Shown piece after piece: positions 6,205 to 10,487 of a stretch of 10,487 nucleotides of DNA. The notes beneath the pieces were generated by a model, which ran no database searches, was not told where the DNA came from, and saw nothing but the letters and a program-made list of their open reading frames with translations. Source of the DNA: Methanomassiliicoccaceae archaeon. Its GTDB lineage: Archaea > Thermoplasmatota > Thermoplasmata > Methanomassiliicoccales > Methanomethylophilaceae. The DNA lies in the NCBI GenBank assembly GCA_009778275.1, contig WRKC01000080.1, positions 1 to 10,487 of the forward strand, read 5' to 3'. Each line of letters starts with the position of its first letter. Position 1 is the first letter of the stretch. Position numbers and translations under genes: made by a program.

Positions 6205-7416
6205 TCATCCGAACATATACGCCGGAGCGCTCTTCACTTTGTTCCTTCCGGCTTCTGTCACCTTTGTTCTCGCAAGTATGAAGTCGCGTTCGACCACCAG
6301 GTCTCTGCCCTCACGTATCGCGAGCATTCCCGCCTCGGTGCACATGCTCTTTATCTCCGCTCCCGAAGCACCGTCGGTCATTTCGGCCAGTTTCCTCGGC
6401 TTGATCCCTTTGTCGATGTTCATGCGGGACATGTGGATCGTGAATATCTGAGTCCTCCCGTCCACATCCGGCAGTTCTATCTCGATGATGCGGTCGAACC
6501 TTCCGGGCCTGAGGAGCGCATCGTCCAGGATATCAGGCCGGTTCGTGGCGCCGATGATCTTCACCTCGCTTGTCGGTGTGAATCCGTCAAGCTCGGCCAA
6601 CAATTGCATCAGCGTCCTCTGGACCTCTCTGTCCCCGGACGTAGCGACATCCATCCTCTTGGCGCCCACGGCATCCAATTCGTCAATGAATATTATGCTG
6701 GGGGCCTTCTCTCTGGCAAGATCGAACAGCTCACGGACGAGCCTGGCACCTTCGCCGATGTACTTCTGGACAAGCTCGGAGCCGACGAATCTTATGAATG
6801 ATGCTTGGGTGGCGTTGGCGACCGCCTTTGCCATGAGGGTCTTGCCCGTTCCGGGGGGGCCGACAAGCAATACGCCTTTCGGAGGCTCGATGCCGACCTT
6901 TGCGTAAAGTTCGGGTCTGAGAAGCGGGTCTTCGACGGCTTCGCGCAGCTCGACCATTTGTTTGGCGAGGCCGCCTATGTCCTCATAGGTGACGTCCGGC
7001 TTCTCGATTATCTCCGCGCCGGTGACTATCGGGTCCAGAGGCAGAGGCAGAACGTTCATCACCGCGAGGGTCTGCTTGTTCAGCGACACCCTGGCGCCAG
7101 GCACGAGACTGCTATGGGGTATGTATTCCGAAACGGAAACGATAAAGTCCGGTCCCGTGGAGCTTTTGACGACGACGCGGTTATCAGGGAGGACGTCGCG
7201 CAGCGAACCGACTATCAAAGGCGGGCTTCTAAGTCTCTCGAGCTCCGCCCTTATCCTGCTGTGGTCCTTCTGTAATCTGAACAATTCTCCTTCGGAATAA
7301 CGTTTGTCGTTCTCGGCGGACTGAAGATCCTCCATTAATCTGATGTTTCTTTCTTCTAACGTGATTATTTTTGCCTTCAGTTCTTCTATTGGAGTGTCGT
7401 TCATTAAGGATACCAC
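6205..7416 (-). CDS. pan: Proteasome-activating nucleotidase (PAN)
   Basis: This 403-residue AAA+ ATPase is the hexameric unfoldase that feeds proteins into the archaeal 20S proteasome. Residues about 8-65 form the N-terminal coiled coil, about 66-125 the OB-fold ring (VGSLRDVLPDNRVVVKSSTG), and about 140-390 the AAA+ module. Motifs: Walker A GPPGTGKT 186-193, pore loop FVG 210-212, Walker B IIFIDE 241-246, sensor 1 ATNRPD 290-295, arginine fingers in LLRPGRFDR 301-309. The last three residues are Met-Phe-Gly where PAN normally ends in the HbYX motif (hydrophobic-Tyr-any) used to open the 20S gate, so the Tyr is replaced by Phe. The start used is GTG, which has a TATA-like box centred about 27 bp upstream; an ATG four codons later (7404) is the alternative and has no clear ribosome binding site. 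It is divergent from mbf1. Stop is TGA. Confidence 0.96.
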   Translation of the reverse strand: MVSLMNDTPIEELKAKIITLEERNIRLMEDLQSAENDKRYSEGELFRLQKDHSRIRAELERLRSPPLIVGSLRDVLPDNRVVVKSSTGPDFIVSVSEYIPHSSLVPGARVSLNKQTLAVMNVLPLPLDPIVTGAEIIEKPDVTYEDIGGLAKQMVELREAVEDPLLRPELYAKVGIEPPKGVLLVGPPGTGKTLMAKAVANATQASFIRFVGSELVQKYIGEGARLVRELFDLAREKAPSIIFIDELDAVGAKRMDVATSGDREVQRTLMQLLAELDGFTPTSEVKIIGATNRPDILDDALLRPGRFDRIIEIELPDVDGRTQIFTIHMSRMNIDKGIKPRKLAEMTDGASGAEIKSMCTEAGMLAIREGRDLVVERDFILARTKVTEAGRNKVKSAPAYMFG

Positions 7417-7438
7417 TATAGGTCGTATTCACTTCTCA

Positions 7439-7447
7439 TTTTTATTA
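7439..7447 (-). promoter_or_regulatory. TATA box of pan
   Basis: TAATAAAAA on the minus strand is centred about 27 bp upstream of the GTG at 7416. This favours either a leaderless GTG start or a 12-nt leader before the ATG at 7404. Confidence 0.5.
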
Positions 7448-7469
7448 CTTTTTTCGGTCCTACCGTCAA

Positions 7470-7477
7470 TTTAATAA
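7470..7477 (+). promoter_or_regulatory. TATA box of mbf1
   Basis: TTTAATAA is centred about 27 bp before the ATG at 7501. No ribosome binding site precedes the ATG, so the mRNA is probably leaderless. It lies back to back with the pan promoter. Confidence 0.6.
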
Positions 7478-7500
7478 TTATGTTATCAATCTAGTACTCA

Positions 7501-7995
7501 ATGATCTGCGAAATGTGTGGGAAGGAGGTTCCCGTTACGAAGCCCATGATGGTCGAAGGTACGAAGCTGAATCTGTGCCAGAATTGTGCCAGATTCGGGG
7601 ACGAATATAAAGGGTCCAATGCCTCGCCCGGGTCGCCGGTACCGAAATCAGTGATAGAGGACAGGCTGCAGAAAAGGGAAAGGAGAATGCAGACCAGAGA
7701 CATCTACACCTCGACGACCAGGGAACTTAAGGACGATTATGGTTCGGTGGTCAGGAATGCGAGGGAAGCGAAGGGCATGGACCTTGACGAGTTCTCCAAA
7801 TCGATATTCGAGAGGAGGGGCATCATCGCGAGGATAGAAGCGAACGATCTCATCCCGGACGATAAGATGATCGCCAAACTAGAGAAAGCGCTGAACATAG
7901 TGCTCTGGGAAGTTGTGCAGTCCGGAGGCCAGGTCGGAGACGGCGGCAAAAAATCCGAAAATATGACCCTCAGCAACTTCATAAAAAAAGAATGA
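7501..7995 (+). CDS. mbf1: Multiprotein bridging factor 1 family protein (aMBF1)
   Basis: This 164-residue protein has an N-terminal zinc ribbon (C3, C6, C26, C29) and an XRE/Cro-type helix-turn-helix at about residues 80-137. The latter contains SVVRNAREAKGMDLDEFSKSI, the GIIARIEAND recognition region and the KLEKALNI helix that is conserved in MBF1. A polar linker (about 34-78) joins them. Eukaryotic MBF1 bridges activators to TBP and limits ribosomal frameshifting; the archaeal form with a zinc ribbon has been linked to ribosomes and translation, so its exact role here is uncertain. The ATG is placed by a TATA box about 27 bp upstream, a leaderless arrangement. Its TGA stop at 7993-7995 is immediately followed by the complement of the DUF2240 stop. 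Confidence 0.93.
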   Translation: MICEMCGKEVPVTKPMMVEGTKLNLCQNCARFGDEYKGSNASPGSPVPKSVIEDRLQKRERRMQTRDIYTSTTRELKDDYGSVVRNAREAKGMDLDEFSKSIFERRGIIARIEANDLIPDDKMIAKLEKALNIVLWEVVQSGGQVGDGGKKSENMTLSNFIKKE

Positions 7996-8502
7996 TCACC
8001 TGCTGAGTACGGAGGAGCGCGCTTCCTCAATGAACGGCGTGGCATCCACGCCCCTTTCTTTCAGGATCATTATTGCGGCCACGGCCATATCGACATCCAT
8101 CCTTTTACTGATCTTATTGCATTCGGAAACGAACGCTCCCTTCTCCATTCCCGAGGCCAATGCTTCCTGGATCAGCTTGGGCAGCAGATCCGGAGCGGCA
8201 TCTTTTTTTGTGGCCGCCGGCTGTTTGGAGGTATTGTTATTCAGGGCCTTGATGAGGTCCGCGGAAGGCCTGTATGCGACCGGCACGCTCACTTCCGAGA
8301 TGTTGATCAGAGGGCGAAGGTAATCGCCGTTCTTTGACATGAGCTTCTTTTCGATAAGAACGTTCATTAATGCGTTAGCATCCCTGACCTGCATCCACCT
8401 AAGATCGAGGGACGCGTACATGGTGAACTCCTTTGCCGTGAGGACATCCTTGCCTTTGTTAATGAACAGCGCGGCAAGGCAGGTCTCCAGCTCATTCGAC
8501 AT
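7996..8502 (-). CDS. DUF2240 family protein
   Basis: This 168-residue soluble protein appears to belong to the archaeal DUF2240 family, whose function is unknown. The N-terminal region resembles that family in its KGKDVLTAKEFTMYASLDLR block with following W, and in a later NGDYLRPLINISEVSVPVAY segment; this looks like a small winged-helix-like domain (about 1-90). A low-complexity linker (NNNTSKQPAATKKDAAPD, about 88-105) leads to a helical C-terminal domain (about 106-168) with an alternating pattern similar to a helical bundle. No catalytic residues are apparent and no membrane segments are present. A TATA-like box is centred about 26 bp before the ATG. It converges with mbf1 with no spacer, and is divergent from rpoK. 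Stop is TGA. Confidence 0.8.
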   Translation of the reverse strand: MSNELETCLAALFINKGKDVLTAKEFTMYASLDLRWMQVRDANALMNVLIEKKLMSKNGDYLRPLINISEVSVPVAYRPSADLIKALNNNTSKQPAATKKDAAPDLLPKLIQEALASGMEKGAFVSECNKISKRMDVDMAVAAIMILKERGVDATPFIEEARSSVLSR

Positions 8503-8524
8503 GACGCGTCAATCACGCTTGGTG

Positions 8525-8532
8525 TAAAAATA
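8525..8532 (-). promoter_or_regulatory. TATA-like box of the DUF2240 gene
   Basis: TATTTTTA on the minus strand is centred about 26 bp before the ATG at 8502, again consistent with a leaderless start. The rest of 8503-8609 is AT-rich spacer with no gene that I can recognise. Confidence 0.45.
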
Positions 8533-8609
8533 CGTTGCTATCGCGCGTGCGTTATATGTTTGTATACTAACAGAATAAAATAAAAGGAAGTTGCGAGCGC
8601 TCAGAAAGG

Positions 8610-8617
8610 TTTATAAC
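8610..8617 (+). promoter_or_regulatory. TATA box of the rpoK-rpsB operon
   Basis: TTTATAAC predicts transcription starting near 8640. That gives a leader of about 17 nt containing GGTGG, which lies 5 nt upstream of the ATG at 8657. This rules out the longer open frame that begins with TTG at 8591. Confidence 0.65.
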
Positions 8618-8656
8618 AGGCATCATAATAACCTGCCATCCTGTGTGGTGGAAGAA

Positions 8657-8827
8657 ATGATGTACACTAGGTTTGAGAAGGCAAGGATCATAGGCGCGAG
8701 GGCGCTTCAGATATCGTACGGCGCCCCTGTCCTCATCGACTATCCGGGGGATATGTTGGACCCTATAGACATCGCCATGCTGGAGTATGGGAAGGATCTC
8801 ATACCCATCACAGTGGTCAGGAATTAA
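8657..8827 (+). CDS. rpoK: DNA-directed RNA polymerase subunit K
   Basis: This 56-residue protein is archaeal RpoK, homologue of eukaryotic Rpb6 and bacterial omega, which supports assembly of the RNA polymerase core. Diagnostic blocks are YTRFEKARIIGARALQISYG, APVLI, DPIDIAMLEY and the C-terminal IPITVVR. Length matches archaeal RpoK. The start is ATG at 8657, with a second ATG immediately after at 8660. A GGTGG ribosome binding site sits 5 nt upstream and the TATA box places the transcript start near 8640. rpsB follows after 13 bp, so the two are surely co-transcribed. In many archaea enolase (eno) lies between rpoK and rpsB; it is absent here. Stop is TAA. Confidence 0.96.
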   Translation: MMYTRFEKARIIGARALQISYGAPVLIDYPGDMLDPIDIAMLEYGKDLIPITVVRN

Positions 8828-8840
8828 TCGAGGAATCATA

Positions 8841-9464
8841 ATGAGCGAAGAGGAGAGCGTAACCGTCAACAAAGACCTGCTTGTTTCAGAGGACCTGTAT
8901 CTGACATCAGGGGTGCACATAGGTACACAGCAGAAAAGCGCGGACATGAAGGACTTCATTTACAAGGTCAGGCAGGACGGACTTTATGTGCTGGATGTCA
9001 AAAAGACAGATGACAGGATAAGGGCGACGGCAAGCTTCCTTGCCAGATACGATCCGAAAAGGATACTTGTAGTGTCGGCAAGGCAGTACGGCCAGAGGCC
9101 CGCAAGGGAGTTCTCCAAAGCCATAGGCGCACCCGCATTCGCCGGACGTTTCGTTCCCGGCACGCTCACGAACCCCTCCAATGAAGCGTTCATCGAGCCG
9201 GAGGTCCTTATGGTGACGGACCCCGCCGCCGATAAGCAGGCCCTCAATGAGGCCCTCAACCTCGGGATCCCGATAATAGCACTCTGCGATGCGAACAACG
9301 AGACAAGGAACGTTGATCTTGTGGTACCGACCAACAACAAAGGAAGGAGAGCGCTCGCCTGCATCTATTGGCTTCTTACAAGAGAGGTCCTCGTTGCGAG
9401 AGGCGATATCAAGGACCCTGCGGATTTCCAGATGGAGATCGAGGATTTCGAAGCCAAGCTCTGA
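8841..9464 (+). CDS. rpsB: 30S ribosomal protein S2 (uS2)
   Basis: This 207-residue protein is the archaeal/eukaryotic-type uS2, part of the small ribosomal subunit near the head-platform junction. Recognisable blocks are SGVHIGTQQK, the FIYKVRQDGLYVLDVKKTDDRI region, GRFVPGTLTNP, DPAADKQALNEA, IPIIALCDANN and VVPTNNKGRRALA. An acidic N-terminus (MSEEESV) and a short acidic C-terminus (EIEDFEAKL) are typical. The frame is open back to 8787, but the ATG at 8841 is chosen because GAGG lies 8 nt upstream and the longer form would overlap rpoK and add residues the family lacks. It belongs to the rpoK operon, with the MEMO gene 44 bp downstream. Stop is TGA. Confidence 0.97.
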   Translation: MSEEESVTVNKDLLVSEDLYLTSGVHIGTQQKSADMKDFIYKVRQDGLYVLDVKKTDDRIRATASFLARYDPKRILVVSARQYGQRPAREFSKAIGAPAFAGRFVPGTLTNPSNEAFIEPEVLMVTDPAADKQALNEALNLGIPIIALCDANNETRNVDLVVPTNNKGRRALACIYWLLTREVLVARGDIKDPADFQMEIEDFEAKL

Positions 9465-9466
9465 GC

Positions 9467-9480
9467 GGTTTGGGCAAACC
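9467..9480 (+). terminator. Weak hairpin between rpsB and the MEMO gene
   Basis: GGTTT and AAACC pair around GGGC directly after the rpsB stop, followed by a T-rich but interrupted stretch (ATTTACTCTTTAAT). This might attenuate read-through from the ribosomal operon. The stem is short and the signal is weak. Confidence 0.3.
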
Positions 9481-9508
9481 ATTTACTCTTTAATACACAT
9501 TTTAGGTC

Positions 9509-10324
9509 ATGAGGCATCCTGCTGTAGCGGGCAGATTCTATCCTGCGGACAAAGGCGAATTGTTGGCAAACATCAAAGGCTGTTTCCTTCACGAGATCGG
9601 ACCGGGACTCCCGGAGTGCATCGGAAACGAAAGGGCCATCTCCGCCGCCATCGCCCCGCACGCCGGATATATGGCATCGGGGATGAACGCCGCCCACACT
9701 TACAAGAGGATCGCGGAGGACGGGCTGCCGGAAGCGTACATAATCATAGGGCCGGACCACTACGGCGTGCCGTACAGGGCAGTGATGTGCAAAGAGGACT
9801 TCCTCACACCGCTGGGACCATGCAAGATACATGAGGAAATCGCCGCCCGTCTCGCAGAGACCTTACCCTCCGACAGCGACGCGCATGCGTATGAGCATTC
9901 CATCGAGGTTCAGATCCCCTTCTTACAATTCATCGACAAAGACCCGAAGATCGTTCCGATCATAATGGGGGACCAAAGCAAAGCGGCGGCGGAAAAGCTG
10001 GCGGCCACGATAAGAGAAGCGTGCAGGGGAAGGGACGTGATCGTCATAGCATCAAGCGATATGGCCCATTACATCCCCAAGGAGACGGCGGAGAGGCTGA
10101 ACCTGATGGTGCTCGAAAGGATCGCTGAGAAGGATGTGGGCGGGATGTATTCGGTCATCGAAAGGAACAGGATATCTGTCTGCGGATACGGCCCGATGGC
10201 CACGGCGATGCTGTATCACGAACCTTCGAGGATAGAGATTTTGAAGTATTCCGACTCCTGGGACTCGCTGGAATATGATGTCGGTTCGGTAGTGGGGTAC
10301 TGTTCCGCTGTGATGTACAGGTAA
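9509..10324 (+). CDS. MEMO family protein (AmmeMemoRadiSam system protein B)
   Basis: This 271-residue protein belongs to the MEMO1 family, structurally related to non-heme iron class III extradiol dioxygenases. Human MEMO1 binds metal (copper/iron); the archaeal role is unknown. The N-terminus RHPAVAGRFYPAD is diagnostic. Candidate metal or active-site residues sit in PHAGY (H51), GPDHYG (H84), EHSIEVQ (129-135), SSDMAHY (182-188) and CGYGP (C225), equivalent to the His/His/Cys site of MEMO1. The C-terminal YDVGSVVGYCSAVMY is also conserved. In bacteria and archaea MEMO can be grouped with AMMECR1 and a radical-SAM protein; neither is in this window. In many archaea it follows rpsB, as here, and mevalonate-pathway genes come next; only 163 bp remain, so that cannot be checked. 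No clear ribosome binding site precedes the ATG; it may be read through from rpsB. Stop is TAA. Confidence 0.94.
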   Translation: MRHPAVAGRFYPADKGELLANIKGCFLHEIGPGLPECIGNERAISAAIAPHAGYMASGMNAAHTYKRIAEDGLPEAYIIIGPDHYGVPYRAVMCKEDFLTPLGPCKIHEEIAARLAETLPSDSDAHAYEHSIEVQIPFLQFIDKDPKIVPIIMGDQSKAAAEKLAATIREACRGRDVIVIASSDMAHYIPKETAERLNLMVLERIAEKDVGGMYSVIERNRISVCGYGPMATAMLYHEPSRIEILKYSDSWDSLEYDVGSVVGYCSAVMYR

Positions 10325-10389
10325 AGTCTGTACTCGACTGTTTTCGACCCGAAGACGCGGATGAGATTCAACGCAAATTCCGTCACTAT

Positions 10390-10428
10390 GGGAAGCCCCC
10401 CTGTCGCGCAGCGACAGGGGGGCTTCCC
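10390..10428. repeat. Perfect 18-bp inverted repeat with 3-nt loop
   Basis: GGGAAGCCCCCCTGTCGC (10390-10407), loop GCA, then its exact reverse complement (10411-10428). The stem is GC-rich, with six consecutive C opposite six G. It starts 66 bp after the MEMO stop and no T-run follows on either strand, so it is unlike the hairpin plus T-run terminator at 4298-4318. It may be a dispersed palindromic repeat, an RNA 3'-end structure, or a transcription barrier. Nothing else in 10325-10487 looks coding. Confidence 0.85.
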
Positions 10429-10487
10429 GCCGGCGCCCGAAATGGACGTCAAAACTCGACAAACCGTCGTGGAGAGCTCAGATCACC

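Noticed and set aside
8591..8656. Longer RpoK starting with TTG at 8591
   Set aside because: The added 22 residues are not part of RpoK, the TATA box lies inside this stretch, and a good ribosome binding site precedes the ATG at 8657.
8787..8840. Longer S2 protein starting inside rpoK
   Set aside because: It would overlap rpoK out of frame by 41 bp, and GAGG is correctly spaced before the ATG at 8841.
10325..10487. Possible small mobile element with imperfect terminal repeats around the 18-bp hairpin
   Set aside because: Loose similarity between the TCGACTGTTTTCGAC region near 10335-10349 and the reverse complement of AAAACTCGAC near 10450 needs gaps, there is no target-site duplication visible, and the window ends too soon to judge.
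1..10487. CRISPR arrays, tRNA or rRNA genes, insertion sequences, defence or toxin-antitoxin genes
   Set aside because: I looked for regularly spaced repeats, clover-leaf-like stretches in the intergenic regions, transposase motifs and small paired ORFs and saw none; nearly all of the window is accounted for by conserved housekeeping genes.

Overview
The window reads as a chromosomal housekeeping segment of a methanogenic or related archaeon of the Thermoplasmatota, most probably the Methanomassiliicoccales. The domain assignment is solid: archaeal RNA polymerase subunit K, proteasome-activating nucleotidase (PAN), archaeal MBF1, CTP-dependent riboflavin kinase, archaeal uS2 and archaeal-type prolyl-tRNA synthetase all occur together. 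Placement in Methanomassiliicoccales is inference. It rests on gene content, moderate-to-high GC, mostly leaderless-looking promoters, and stop codons that are all TGA or TAA (no TAG in 13 genes), as expected where TAG can encode pyrrolysine.

Layout. Bases 1-1081 (+) hold the 3' end of proS followed after 4 bp by trmI, a tRNA m1A methyltransferase. Bases 1093-5297 (-) carry, in transcription order, a DUF998 membrane protein, a small four-helix membrane protein, a hairpin plus T-run terminator, rbkR (winged-helix plus CTP-dependent riboflavin kinase) under its own promoter, and purL. A divergent promoter region at 5298-5434 leads into a GPN-loop GTPase (+), which converges on pan (-). pan and mbf1 (+) diverge from a shared 84-bp region. 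mbf1 abuts a DUF2240 gene (-) tail to tail with no spacer. From 8610 onward (+) lies an information-processing operon: rpoK, rpsB, and a MEMO-family gene. A 163-bp tail after MEMO holds a perfect 18-bp inverted repeat with a 3-nt loop.

How the genes relate. Translation (proS, trmI, rpsB), transcription (rpoK, mbf1, GPN GTPase), protein turnover (pan), purine synthesis (purL) and flavin cofactor synthesis (rbkR) are represented. I see no mobile element, CRISPR array, tRNA, rRNA, toxin-antitoxin or defence system. I do not see a convincing new multi-gene system. The items most worth a second look are small: a 30-bp-spaced direct repeat around the rbkR TATA box, a possible short upstream ORF in the purL leader, a non-canonical PAN C-terminus, and the strong hairpin after MEMO.
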